In this document: piece after piece, positions 24,006 through 35,135 of the stretch
Numbering within the stretch: position 1 is the first letter of the stretch
Layout of the letters: every line of letters starts with the position of its first letter
Source: Jaminaea rosea
Lineage: Eukaryota; Basidiomycota; Exobasidiomycetes; Microstromatales
Assembly: GCF_003144245.1 (NCBI RefSeq)
Contig: NW_020289989.1
Coordinates: 1-64,000, forward strand
DNA: 64,000 nt
Reading direction: 5' to 3'
Position numbers and translations under genes: made by a program
Notes under the pieces: model-generated
Seen by the model: only the letters and a program-made list of their open reading frames with translations
Told to the model about the DNA's origin: nothing
Databases searched by the model: none

Positions 24006-24365
24006 ATGGCTACACAATCGCCTCCTCCCACCTCATCACAGCCAGCATCAAGTCAAGAAGCGGACGCAGCATACATTGTCCTTCGACGGGCGGTACGGGC
24101 CTTGGGCTTCGACTTGACTTCCCTGGGCTCAGCCATAGTCACCTGCGCTTTCTCGCACAGCGACAGTCTTTGCAGTATCGCACAGCAGTCCGCGTCCGTC
24201 GAAGAGGAGAGACGCAAGGCATTGATTGAGCCTGTGGAAGGCTGGAAGGGGAAGAGCGTGGACGGGAACGGGGAAGGCGCTGCAATGCCGCGCACACTTC
24301 TCGAAATGATATCCCGGTCGATTGAGATTGCGATGAGCGGTACTTCTTCTGGCTCATGTACATGA
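24006..24365 (+). CDS. Hypothetical protein, 119 residues (doubtful)
   Basis: Uninterrupted frame whose ATG lies only 12 bases after the MZT1 stop codon. The product has a Ser/Pro/Gln N terminus, then a short helical-looking stretch (AAYIVLRRAVRALGFDLTSL) and no recognisable motif. It lies between the 3' ends of MZT1 and NDUFS6 in what would be untranslated sequence of either. It may be a small independent gene, a downstream frame on the MZT1 transcript, or chance. I do not recognise it. Confidence 0.25.
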   Translation: MATQSPPPTSSQPASSQEADAAYIVLRRAVRALGFDLTSLGSAIVTCAFSHSDSLCSIAQQSASVEEERRKALIEPVEGWKGKSVDGNGEGAAMPRTLLEMISRSIEIAMSGTSSGSCT

Positions 24366-24419
24366 TCAGGCCTGACATTGCCGGCTCCCATTCTCTTCTC
24401 GCCATCTATGCACACGCTC

Positions 24420-25112
24420 TCAGTGATGATCTCCGTGATCCTGCTCGTATCGCAGACCGCTGCGTGAATGCGAAGGTGGCGGGGAGGCAAAAGAATGTCA
24501 GATGGCTATTCGATTGCAGCTTTTCTGTTCTTCATCGGTGGCACGCACCACCACGGGCAAGCCTTGGGCCCTGCCTTGTCCAGGTTGATGAATACGCGCG
24601 GGTGGCCCAAAGCTCCTTTGCCTGCGAGCGATACCGTCCAATCATCAGCGTCAGCACATCGAATCGCGCCGGGCTACTATGCTTCGGACCCCGCACTCAC
24701 CACCATCACACATGGCCTTCCTCCCCTGTACTAGCCTGATGGGCTCCTTGGCAATCATCGCCATAGCACTCAGCGGCATAGGCTGCATCTCGGCGTTCAT
24801 CTGCTCGAACCTCGGCCCCTTCCACGCCTCATCGCGAGGCTGCTGCGTCTTGCTCCATGTAGCGGGATAGTTGGGGGACTGCTCGGCCGGGTAGCCTGGG
24901 ACGGTATGAGGGTAGGCAACCTTGGACGTGTCCTTGCTTGTGGTGTCGGGGGTGGTCTGGGTATCGCGAAGAGTGGGGACTTGGGCTGGTCGTTGGAAGA
25001 AGCCTGCTAGAGGGGTGGGAGTGCTGCTGAATGTGCGCAGGGCGAGGCGGGAAGATGAAGCGGGGGCTGATGACAGCAGAGAGCGCGACGCTGTTGTTGT
25101 GGCGAGGAGCAT
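24420..25112 (-). CDS. NDUFS6: NADH dehydrogenase (complex I) iron-sulfur protein 6 homolog
   Basis: Accessory subunit of mitochondrial complex I that carries a zinc site and is needed for N-module attachment. Exons on the minus strand: 24701-25112, 24549-24621 and 24420-24459, giving 174 residues. The first ~30 residues form a mitochondrial presequence (SRSLLSSAPASSSRLALRTF). The conserved C-terminal domain is spread over all three exons: PMPLSAMAMIAKEPIRLVQG and MCDGGKGALGHPRVFINLD, then KACPWCGLRYE. The zinc ligands, one His and three Cys, are all present. The joints fall inside GGK and inside the CPWC motif, and both phases fit. The last exon is only 40 bases. Confidence 0.92.
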
Positions 25113-25670
25113 TGTGGGCGTTTGTGGTGTGATGGGAAGCTGATGATCAATAGGCAGCCGTATCCTCGCCGCCCATTCGACGTTGGCCGCGCATCCGCCC
25201 GACTGGCCGAAGGGGGGGGNNNNNNNNNNNNNNNNNNNNNNNNNAATCGGATCGGGAGGAGAGTAGCGGGGCGGGGCTGAGCGGAGGCGGGCGAGGGTTG
25301 AGGCTGAGGCTGAGAGATGCGTCGACGTGTCTGCCAGCTCGCGGGACGACGAGCGCAGGAGCCACCCACAACGACTCGACGCTCAACAGACGCGCACGCA
25401 GCCAGCCAACCTTTCTTCCCGTCCAATCCTACCCTACGCTCCACGACGATTAACGAGAGACGGCAGCCACTACACTCAGAGCGAGCAATTACACTCGCCA
25501 ACCCATCTCGCTCGCCCTTCTCTCTCTCTCTCATCATCCTCGCTGCAGCCGTATATACGCACGCACGCACGCACGCCTCGCCATCTCGCGAGGGAGAATC
25601 CACGTCGTCTTCTTAGCATAGTCGTAGACGCAGACGCAGGCGCCGCGAAGTCGCTTTCGCTCCTTCGCTG
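25113..25670. other. Shared promoter region of NDUFS6 and SEC31, with an assembly gap
   Basis: Divergent promoter of about 560 bases. A run of 25 Ns (25220-25244) preceded by nine G bases marks an unresolved stretch. A TATATA sequence occurs at 25553, about 115 bases before the SEC31 start, followed by a GCAC tetranucleotide run (25558-25577). Confidence 0.8.
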
Positions 25671-28600
25671 ATGAAGGCCTCGATTCCGCGCACGGCCACC
25701 TTCTCCTGGTCCCCTGCCTCCCTCTCAGCGGCCGAGCCCTACATCGTCACAGGAACAGTAGCGGGCGCTCTCGACGAGTCCTTCAGCAACGACTCTGTCC
25801 TCGAGATATGGCAGCCCTTTTCCCGCCGTGACGCCCCCGTAGCCACAACCACTACGAGCGCGAAGCTCAATCGCCTAGCATGGGGTTATGTTCATCCTAA
25901 CCACCCGAAGGGTCTGCTCGCTGGTGGATTGGAGAATGGCCAACTTGCCGTTTGGGACGCAGACAAGATCATCAACGGGGGCGGCGGGGAAGCACAGTCG
26001 CAGATTCTCAAGAATACGACGCATACGGGACCCGTGAGGGGCCTCGATTTTAATTCGAATCAGGCCAACTTGCTTGCTTCGGGCGCCGTCAATGCAGAGA
26101 TCTACATCTGGGTGAGCATAGAGCGATCGCAACGTAGACGAGGACCCCCCGCTAATACTGGAACCCTTCACACGCCCCGCTTCAGGACCTCACAAACCCC
26201 ACCAAGCCCTACTCTCCCGGGGCCAAATCGCAGAAGCTCGACGAGATAACTTCGCTGCAGTGGAACGGGCAGGTGCCGCACATTCTGGCCACCTCGTCCT
26301 CGTCCGGTTACACCGTCGTGTGGGATCTCAAGAATAAGCGCGAAGTGTGCGCATTGGCCTACGGTGGTGGAGCGGGCACCGCGCTTGGTGGCGGTAACAT
26401 TGGAGGAGCGAATGGAGCGCTCGCTGCTGGTGGGAGGAGGGGGATGGGAGCCGTTGCTTGGCATCCCGATGTTAGCACGCGTCTAGTGACCGCTTCAGAA
26501 GACGTGAGTACGCGGCGCGGTGTGGCCTCCAGCAGGCCACATTCCATCTCTGCGAGCCTCCCTGACTGACCTGTCTCCATCTCCTTTGTCTCGCTTCGCC
26601 AGGACTCCTCCCCGATCATCATGCTCTGGGATCTGCGCAACGCTCGAGCGCCAGAAAAGATTCTCACCGGCCATGACAAGGGAGTCCTCTCCCTCTCGTG
26701 GTGCAAGCAGGATGCTGATCTCCTCGTGTCGTGTGGAAAGGACAATCGTACCCTCGTGTGGAACCCGCAGAGCTGCGAAGTCATTGGAGAGATGGTGAGC
26801 CAGCGCCGCGAGATGCCGAGATACCGAGATGCACTGAGAGTTGAGGCTGACCTGCTTCTTTCCCCCCGCTAATCTCGCGCCCTGCACCAGCCCTCATCGT
26901 CCAACTGGTCCTTCGACACGCAGTGGTGCCCTCGCAACCCTTCCCTCCTCGCAACAGCCAGCTTCGACGGGCAGATCGGCATCCATTCCCTCCAAGCCAC
27001 CAATCAGAGCGAGGACGACGCATCGCAACCCCCAGCCCCCGCAGCAGATGGCTCAGACATCTTCAACCTGCCCAGCGCCGCACCCACGTCGTCCAAGCAG
27101 ACGACCGTACGTCAACCGCCCAAGTGGCTCAAGCGGCCCGTATCTGCCACCTTTGGCTTCGGCGGCCAGCTTGTCTCTGTCAACAGCAAAGCCGGCGCAG
27201 CACCCACGGTGCACCTGCGCGAGGTTGTCACGGAACCCTCGATCGTCTCGCGCGCCAAGCGACTGCAGGAAGCGCTTGACTCACAGTCCCTCGCCGACTT
27301 CTGCAACGAGCGATCTCAGCAAGCAGCCAGCGACGATGCAGCCAACTGGAAGGCGCTCCAAACGCTCTTCCGCGCCGACTCCCGCGACGAGCTCGTAGCG
27401 CTCCTCGGCTTCTCCAAAGAGGACGTGGCCGCAAAAGTCAACCGAGCCATCTCTGCCTACAAGACGGGCGGGCCTGGCGCACTCGCCGGCTTGTCGTCTG
27501 GCCCTGCCACCCCTCCTGCCAAGCGTACTAGCTCCACGACGAGCGACGCAGGCGACGTGACGCATGAGCCCGTCGTGTCCTTTGCACAGGACTCGGAGCC
27601 CACGCACAGCTCCACCTCCACTACGACGGCCTCTTCCAACGACGCCAAGACGACGGGCGCAGAGACGGACCCTACGGAGCCCAGCCTCTTCTCCGACGAC
27701 AACAACGCCAACGCCGCCCCCGCAGCAGGCATCGAGTTTTTCAACACCATCTCCGGCGAGAGTGGCGCGGGTGTACGCTCAGCAGTGCCCGAGCGAGTCC
27801 TCGTCCCGCACTCCTCCTTCCCGCCCGCTTCGAGCGTCGCAGCTACTGCTGGCAGCCCAGGCCCTTCGTCCGTCGCATCGGCCGACCTGCGGGCTAGCAC
27901 TTTCCGCATCTACCCCTCGGACGAGAGCGACGCGGACAAGCTTATCACGCGCGCCCTCGTGCTCGGAGACTTTGAGTCCGCCGTCTCCCTCTGCATCTCG
28001 ACGGATCGCTTTGCGGATGCGCTACTGCTCGCCGTTCGTGGTGGCCCGGAGCTCTTGGCCCGCACGCAAAAGACGTACTTCGAGCGACGAACCACCTCGC
28101 TTCCTTATCTCCGCCTCTTCCAGAGCATCGTCTCCGACGACCTGACCGACGTGGTGCAGAATGCCGACCTCAACGAGTGGCAGGAGATCTTCGTCGTCCT
28201 CTGCACCTTTGCCAAGTCGGACGACTTTTCCAACCTCGCTGAGCAGCTTGGTCAGCGGTTGGAGTTTCAGTACGTCAAGTCTGCGGCGGGCACCCAGGCG
28301 GGGGAGCAGGCACGCGCCCATCGCAAGAATGCGATTCTTTGCTACTTGGCTGCGGGCAAGCTCGAGAAGGTGGCGGGAATGTGGATCGATGAGATGAAGG
28401 AGGAAGAGGCAGCCATTCGTAGCGCGCACAGGAATGGCGCTGCGCAAAGCGTGGAGCAGTCCGGCTCCCTCTACTCTGCGCACGCCGAGGCGCTTCAGAC
28501 GTTCATGGAGAAGATTACGGTATTCCAGACTGCCGTGGGCTACGTGGATGCCGACCTGCAAGCGCCTACCACCAACCCGCAAGTCGCAGAGACGGGAGCA

Positions 28601-30301
28601 CGAACGTACAAGCTCGCAGCGCTATACGACCGTATTCACGAGTACATCGAGCTCCTAGCCGACCAAGGATTGATCGAGCCGGCCCTCAAGTTCGTCGAGC
28701 AGACGCCCGCGGATTACGTGAGCTCGGCGGCTAGCTCGACGATGAATGGCGGGACGGGAAGTATGGGGGCTCATCCTGCGAGGCAGCGCTTGCTCCAGGC
28801 CAGCAGCGCGAGAGCTACCACCAGTAAAGCGCCCGCTCAGGCGGCCGCGACGGCGGCGTCGTCATCGCGTGGCTACACGCAGTCGTACGACCCCTACGGC
28901 GCTGCGAGCAACGACATGTATGGCGCCCCTCCCGCCCAGCAGCAGCAGCAGCCCAGCTACGGCGGCTATGCCCCTGCAGTCCCCTCAGTCCCGTCGATCC
29001 CGACCATCCCGACCATCTCGGCCCCCGGGTACCCCTCGGCGTACAGCGCCCAACCAGTTCCTCAAGCGCAAGCGCAAGCGCAGCAGTACGCTCCTCCGCA
29101 ACCAATGGTCCCCGCCCCTCCCCCAATCCAGGAATCAGCCTACGCCCCTCCGCCCATGCTCGCACAACAGCAGGCCAACCCCGCCCCTCCTCCGCCACCG
29201 CCTAAACGTGCCGACGGGGGCTGGAACGACATTCCCGACCTGCCAGCCCCGCCCAAGCGCACCACGTCCGCTATGGGACAGCAGGGCGGCGCAGCGGGGG
29301 GGAAGAGTGCGCCCATCATGAGTCCATTCCCCAACTCGCCGGCCGCCACGCCTGCCTCCTTCCCCGGTCAGCCAGGACAGTACCACCACCAGCAGCAGCA
29401 GCAGCAGCCACCAGGTCCGCCTCCTCGCGGGGGCACTCCAGCTCAGCAAGGCCCGCCTCAGTACGGCCGTCCACCCTCGGCTGCAGCCCAGGCTCGTCCG
29501 CCTCCCCCTCCTCGAGCGGGTAGCGCCGCGAGCATGCGTGGACCGCAGCAGGGCGCGGGAATGGTTCCTCCTGTTCCCTCTGTCCCTACCTTGGGAGGGC
29601 CGAGGCCGGCGCAACAGCAGATGGGTCAGCCGGGCATGCCTGGTCAGCCAGGTCAGCCTGGTCAGCCGGGCCCGTATGGCGCCCCTCCGCAGCAGATGCA
29701 ACAGCAACGCCCTCCTCCGGGTCCCGGACCGTACGGCCCCCCTCCCGGCCAGGCGCAACAGCAGCAACACCCCGGCGCGGGAATGATGTCTCCCCCTCCC
29801 CCACCGGGCGCTCGTCCCCCGCCCGGCGCACCCGGCGCACCCGGCGCACCAGGAATGATGCCGCGCTCGCAAACCCCTTCGGCGTCAGGCGCAGGTGCAG
29901 GCCCACCGCGCTCTCACACGCCAAACCCCCGCCAACCGGCAGGCGCAGCGAGCTTCAAGCATCCTCCCGGTGATCGCACTCACGTTCCCGAAGCGCTGAA
30001 GCCATTCGTGGGTCTCTTTACTCGCGAGTTCGCACGCATTAAAGCTCAGGCACCCCCAGCACAGAAGCGCATGGTTGACGATGCGGAGCGTCGACTCAAC
30101 CTGCTCTTCGACTGGATCAACAACGGCCTCGTGACGGATCCCCGCATCGTTGAAGGTTTGAAGGGGCTCGTGGCGCCCGTGGAGCGTAGGGATACGCAGG
30201 CCGCCCTGAGCGTGCATGTTGGGCTGGTCACTGCCGCGAGTGGGGAGGTGGCGCAGGGTCTTGTGGGTGTCAAGTTTGTTATTAGTCGATTGGCCGCGTA
30301 G
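25671..30301 (+). CDS. SEC31: COPII coat subunit Sec31
   Basis: Outer-cage subunit of the COPII coat that forms vesicles leaving the endoplasmic reticulum; partner of Sec13. Exons 25671-26111, 26186-26503, 26603-26794 and 26891-30301 encode 1453 residues. The N terminus is a WD40 propeller with repeats such as [69 protein letters not shown] and [20 protein letters not shown]. The middle is the helical Sec31 solenoid ([20 protein letters not shown]). It is followed by a Pro/Gln-rich region of about 400 residues (roughly 1020-1360) that in the family binds Sec23 and stimulates Sar1 GTPase, and then a conserved helical C terminus. All three introns sit in the propeller half. All joints are phase 0. 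Confidence 0.97.
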
Positions 30302-30480
30302 AGTGAGGCGGCGTGGGTGTGTAGACGTAGTCAAACGAAGAGGCGAGAGACGAGAGACGAAGAGACGATCTTTCGGTGCAATCAAGAAGTGACGAAATTT
30401 CTTTCAATCCCACCAGTACGAAGCTGAGCATGATCGTCCTTCCCCTTCTCCCCTGCAATCTCCATCCCCCCCTGCGGCAC

Positions 30481-31908
30481 CTACTCGAATCGCTTATACG
30501 CATGCGTCTCGTACTCCCTACCCTTCCTCCTCCTCCCCTTATCCCTCCCCGCCCCCTTGGGAACACGGGGCTCCACCAATCCCCTAAGCACCATCCTATC
30601 CCACCGTTCTCGGAAAGCCCCGCCCGCATCGGCCCCTTCAGCCTTGAGTGCTCGAAGAGATTCGGTCAAGTCTTCATCCAGTGCAACGCGCAGCGCATCG
30701 CGTTGTGCCATGGATTGTGGTACGAGATGTTTGCCCGATCGTCGCCCCGCGAGACCTTCTGCTGCCATTCGATCCAATTCGGTGGCCTTGCGCGCTTCGC
30801 GGGTGGCGAGGCGTTGAGCCTCTTGTTTCTTGAGACTCTTGGCCATAGAGGGGAGTTGGGAGACGATGCCGCGTTGCATCTTCTGGGCTCGTTTCAGAGC
30901 GAGCTGACGTTCTGCCTCCTGCCTGCGCTGGTCCTTCAAGCGTTGCGTGCGTGTCTTGCGTTGCGGCGGCGCCGCCGTGTTGGTACGGCTTGTGGACGCC
31001 TCCTCCTCTTCCTCGTCCTCGTCCTCCTGCGCAGCCTCTGCATCGTCGATCAGCATGCCCGCCCATCGCTTCGCACCCTCTGCGCCCTCCGAATCCTCAG
31101 CAGCCGCAGCCCCTCCCGCGTTCCACTTCTCCTTGTACTCCCTATTCGCCTGTTCCTCGGCGTATCGCTTCATCTCAGCCTCGTATGCCCGTTGGAGGAG
31201 CTCCTCGTGGCTCTTTGCCGTCGGATTGTATGACTGGGCCGTCGTTGGCTTCGAGAGAGAGGGGAGGACACTACGCTTCGTAGACGACGACGTAGAGGTC
31301 GCACCCGCAGCCGCACCCTCAACACTCTGAACGGCACGCTGCCACGCATCCTCCTCCGGTGTGCGCATCACCGTTCCCTTGACACTCTGCATCGCGCGTT
31401 GCCCCTGCTGGACTTCGGGCTCCACAACTACGCCAAATGCACCCTTGATGTCGCGCTTTGCCAGGCGAGTGAGACGTTCCTTTTCGCTCTTGCTCATTTT
31501 GCCCGTCCCCTTGCGCGACGACGTAGCGGAGGAGGAGGACGAGGAGGAGGAGCGCTTCCCATTGAAGGCGGGTACGGCACTCTCGTTCTCGAGGACTTGT
31601 AGGCTCTTCAAGGGTCGCTTGGTGCGTTTTTGCCTCAGTCTGTTGCCTAGTGCTTCATCCCCTTTCGTGTCTAGCTCAAAGGGCGCAGCAGAGGAGGAGG
31701 AGGAAGAGGAGGAAGCAGCGCCAGAATCGATGAGACCCAACCGCTCTGCTGTTCGTTTCGACTCGAGGTGTGAGTCCACCTCTGAGAGGTCGATGTTGCG
31801 TCGCCAGGCTGCTTTGCCCTTGCGTGAGGGTTGGGGGCGTGACGCTGACTTGCCTGAGGAGGCAGAGGAGGAGGAAGAAGCGGCGGCAGATGTGCGTGTG
31901 GGCGGCAT
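30481..31908 (-). CDS. NOP53: Ribosome biogenesis protein Nop53 (GLTSCR2/PICT1 family)
   Basis: Nucleolar factor for 60S subunit maturation; in yeast it recruits the exosome helicase Mtr4 to the pre-ribosome. The intronless frame gives 475 residues from the ATG at 31908; another in-frame ATG lies at 31959. Family marks are the N-terminal KGKAAWRRNIDLSEVDSHLE, which includes the conserved WRRNID segment, a GNRLRQKRTKRPLKSL segment, and a basic C-terminal half rich in RKTRTQRLKDQRRQEAERQL-type helices. Ser-rich runs separate the blocks. The gene is divergent to TRM61, with about 210 bases between the start codons. Confidence 0.9.
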   Translation of the reverse strand: MPPTRTSAAASSSSSASSGKSASRPQPSRKGKAAWRRNIDLSEVDSHLESKRTAERLGLIDSGAASSSSSSSSAAPFELDTKGDEALGNRLRQKRTKRPLKSLQVLENESAVPAFNGKRSSSSSSSSATSSRKGTGKMSKSEKERLTRLAKRDIKGAFGVVVEPEVQQGQRAMQSVKGTVMRTPEEDAWQRAVQSVEGAAAGATSTSSSTKRSVLPSLSKPTTAQSYNPTAKSHEELLQRAYEAEMKRYAEEQANREYKEKWNAGGAAAAEDSEGAEGAKRWAGMLIDDAEAAQEDEDEEEEEASTSRTNTAAPPQRKTRTQRLKDQRRQEAERQLALKRAQKMQRGIVSQLPSMAKSLKKQEAQRLATREARKATELDRMAAEGLAGRRSGKHLVPQSMAQRDALRVALDEDLTESLRALKAEGADAGGAFRERWDRMVLRGLVEPRVPKGAGRDKGRRRKGREYETHAYKRFE

Positions 31909-32120
31909 CCTGGCGATTGATGATGGATGGAGTGATGGCAAAGCAACAAAGTCTCGCACTCGCCGCCAACTCGTTCAATGGGCAGAGGAAATTTGCCTCG
32001 AGATCAGACGCGGCCCACGTGGCGACGGAAAGGGAAAGTTGAGAGCGGCGGCGGCTGCCAAAATGGCTCCTCTGTCCGCCCGCACAACTTCTCAACGTCG
32101 CCCTCGCTCCTTGCGACAAG

Positions 32121-33753
32121 ATGGACCTTCAAGCTTCGACGTCTACCTCCATGGCCGGCTCATTAGACGACAGCCTCTTCATCGCCGAGGGGAATCTGGT
32201 CATTCTTTACATGGTGAGAAGAGACGAGCCACGCGATCAGCCTCGCATCCCCCTCAGCAGCATATACTCACTCACATCTTGGCCCCCCGCCCCAGTCGCG
32301 CGATCGTCCCCCCATCCCCTTGTGTGTCACCCCCGGCGCAACCTACGCAAACAACTATGGCGTCTTCCCGCACTCCTCCATCCTCGGCCAACCATACGGC
32401 TCAGTCCTTCACTCTGCCCCTCCCTCACGCGGTTTCGTCACTTTACTCCGCCCGACCCCGGAGCTCTGGACCCTCGCTCTACCGCATCGCACGCAAATCC
32501 TCTACGCGCCCGATATGAGCTTTATAGCTTCCAAGCTCGCCTTGGGTCCTGGAGCTAAAGTGGTCGAAGCTGGGACGGGGAGTGGGAGTTTTACTCATTT
32601 CCTCGCTAGGTGTGTGGGTAGCGATGATGGGGATCGCAAGGGCACGGCGCTAGGGTATGGGTGGAAGGGATTGAAAGGGATGGGCATTTCGGCAAAAAAG
32701 GGAGAGAGGGTACAGACGAGACCTCCCCGCAGCAGCAGCAACAATCAGGAGTCGGAGGCTGAGGATGGGTCGCCTGCTAATGAGGGCTCATCGTCCTCTC
32801 GACAGGCTTCCCCACCTTTCAAGGAGGCTCCCACCCCTGGCGCTGAGATGGATGCGAGAATCGCTCAAGCCCAAGCTCAAGCCGCTCCTACACCCGATGA
32901 CGAGTCGGCTTCCTCCTCGTCGTCGTCGTCCTCTCCGCCAAACTCCCGCGGCCGCGTCTACTCCTTCGAATTCCACCTACAACGCTCCGAACGTGCTCGC
33001 GAGGAGTTCCTCTCCCACTCTCTCACCCCTTCCCTCGTCTCCCTCTCTCACCGAAACGTCTGTCTCTCCGGCTTCCCCTCCTCCTTGAACGGCCAGGCAG
33101 ACGCTGCCTTCCTCGACCTACCGGCACCATGGGAGGCCATCCCCTTTCTAACGGCTGTCCTCTCCCCCTCTTCTACGACGAGGGTCTGCTGTTTCTCCCC
33201 TTGCATCGAGCAGGTCTTACGTACGGTGAAAGCGTTGAATTGTTGTGGGTTCAGGGAGGTGGAGACGTACGAGTGTCTTGTTAGGACGCATGAGAGTGTC
33301 TTTTCTGGGCAAGGAGGGGAGGGGAGGGATGTGAGCGAGGTAAAGGGGAGGTTGAGGGAGGTAGGGGAGAAGAGGAGGAAGGCTAGCGAGTTGCAGAGAA
33401 GACGCGCATTGGAGAGAAAGGCGCGCAAGGCCGGGCAGCAGCGCGATGAGGTTCGCGGCGAAGACGAAGGGGCAGACGAGGACGGCGAGGACAAGCAGCA
33501 CCAGGAGAATGGAGGCAATGGCTCTCACTCCGCCAAGCGACAGCGCAGGGACGACTCACCCGCGGGCGACAACGAAGACGATGACGACGACGACGATCAG
33601 AAGGGCGCAACGTCCAAGATCACCATGTCAGGGCACGGTGTCCCCATCATACGCAGCAACGTTCACTCTCGCGTCCACCCGACGATGCGAGGCCACACGA
33701 GCTACCTCACATTCGCTGTCCTCCTGCCGCGATTCACCACGACCTCGCAATGA
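32121..33753 (+). CDS. TRM61: tRNA (adenine58-N1)-methyltransferase catalytic subunit Trm61
   Basis: Catalytic half of the Trm6/Trm61 complex that makes m1A58 in tRNA, including initiator tRNA, in the nucleus. Exons 32121-32213 and 32296-33753 encode 516 residues. The fold begins with SLFIAEGNLVILYM and TLLRPTPELWTLALPHRTQILY; the SAM-binding motif VVEAGTGSGSFTH is at about residue 120, then RVYSFEFHLQRSERAREEF, DAAFLDLPAPWEA and RVCCFSPCIEQV. A low-complexity insertion of about 90 residues (rich in Ser, Pro and Gln) separates motif I from the next strand. A charged tail follows, with GVPIIRSNVHSRVHPTMRGH and HTSYLTFAVL at the end. The Trm6 partner is not in this window. Confidence 0.93.
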
Positions 33754-33850
33754 CGACGAAGACGACGGAAGTGCGGATCATTCCATTGCATTGTGTAATT
33801 TAGCATGTCGTAAATCCTCTAGCATGTCCGTGCGTGCGTGCGGCTCGCGT

Positions 33851-34870
33851 CTACGCCCCCTCCTCCTCGTCGTCGTCCTCCTCCCGCCTAGCCTCCTCAA
33901 CCGGCTTGGCGGGAACAGTCCACCAACTGGCAGCGATTGCCGTCTGGAGCAGAATGACTACAACGCACGCCCACGTAGTAGGCAGAATTCCCTGCGCAGC
34001 ATCATCGTCGCTGCTATTGCGTCCGTTTCCCTCTCCCCTCGCCGGAGCACGCGCAGCTGTCCAACGCTCTTCGGCGAGAATGATGGCGCCACCTAACAGG
34101 GAGCCGAAGACGAGGGCAAAGATGCTCATGGCACGATGGCGTAGTGTTGATTTGGAGCGATCTGACCCTGGGATTAGCCCGCGGGGGAAGGAAGGGTCGG
34201 CACACATGTTTGCGAGACTCGAGGTGAAGACCACCGTTGTGCTGTAGGGGTTGGGAGAGCCTAGCGTTAGAGAGAGGACGGTCTGTGATCCCATTGGGAG
34301 GGCGAGGAGGGCTAGTGAGACGAGGGCGAGATTGGTTGATGGGCTACTCGGGTAGAGGCGGATGAGGAGGAAGTGCAAGGAGAAGAAGACGATGTGGCTG
34401 AGCGAGATGAAGAGGTACCAGCCGCGCGAGGGGGCAGAGTCATAGCAGCTGGAGTCATCATTGCGTCCCTCTGAGCGGGCACGCCGTCTCTTCAGCAGTC
34501 GAAGTAGGGCCGCAATCCCATATGCCCCTGCGCAGTACCCGGCCAATGCTACGACGCTCTTTGTCAAGCGACTAGTCCCTCCGATCTCCAACGGCCCGTC
34601 GCCTATCTCATCGATGAGCGCAAGTGCGATCTGTGTGAGGTTTCCCGTCATGAATCCGACCCATGTACGCATGCTGGCGAATGTAATGGCGTCGAATAGG
34701 CCAGTGAGGACGCATTGCTGTAGGAGGGCAGGCCACGATTCCGATGGGAGAAGGCGATCCGACAGGCGAGGAGGGGAACGATGCGCAGGTGGTGGGGCGC
34801 CGTGATTCGAGAAGAGGAGAGGGGTGGCCTCATCACAGTCCCGACTGGCTGATCCGTTGGCGCGCGGCAT
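33851..34870 (-). CDS. DUF1275 (YoaK-type) membrane protein
   Basis: Predicted integral membrane protein of the DUF1275 family, function unknown. From the ATG at 34870 it has 339 residues; the frame stays open upstream to 35065, but that extension has no membrane or domain character and would enter the neighbour's promoter. Marks of the family are FDAITFASMRTWVGFMTGNLTQIA near the start (the conserved TGN motif), LPMGSQTVLSLTLGSPNPYST, and FTSSLANM. About six membrane segments can be seen. The C-terminal ~25 residues are a strongly acidic tail (EEARREEDDDEEEG). It is divergent to the WD40 gene. Confidence 0.85.
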   Translation of the reverse strand: MPRANGSASRDCDEATPLLFSNHGAPPPAHRSPPRLSDRLLPSESWPALLQQCVLTGLFDAITFASMRTWVGFMTGNLTQIALALIDEIGDGPLEIGGTSRLTKSVVALAGYCAGAYGIAALLRLLKRRRARSEGRNDDSSCYDSAPSRGWYLFISLSHIVFFSLHFLLIRLYPSSPSTNLALVSLALLALPMGSQTVLSLTLGSPNPYSTTVVFTSSLANMCADPSFPRGLIPGSDRSKSTLRHRAMSIFALVFGSLLGGAIILAEERWTAARAPARGEGNGRNSSDDDAAQGILPTTWACVVVILLQTAIAASWWTVPAKPVEEARREEDDDEEEGA

Positions 34871-35135
34871 TGGATGAGAGGAAGGATGAATGCCAGGAAT
34901 AGGATGGGAAGGAGCGAGAGTCGCTTCGCAACGACCTGACCAAGCCAAAAGGGTGCGCCACTCCGGGAGGGCGAGCTTGGCTTTCTCTCCGTCCGTCCGT
35001 CCTCGCATTCGTTCCACGTGGCCACTTCCGTCCTCCCACTCCCACCCTCCGCTCACACAGGCCACAGGCGCTTGCGTGGAGCCCGGCGTGGTTCTCGCGC
35101 TCCTTGTCCTCCTTCTCCTCCCTCATCTCTTCAGG

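Noticed and set aside
34871-35065. N-terminal extension of the DUF1275 protein to 35065
   Set aside because: The extra 65 residues have no family similarity and overlap the promoter of the divergent WD40 gene.
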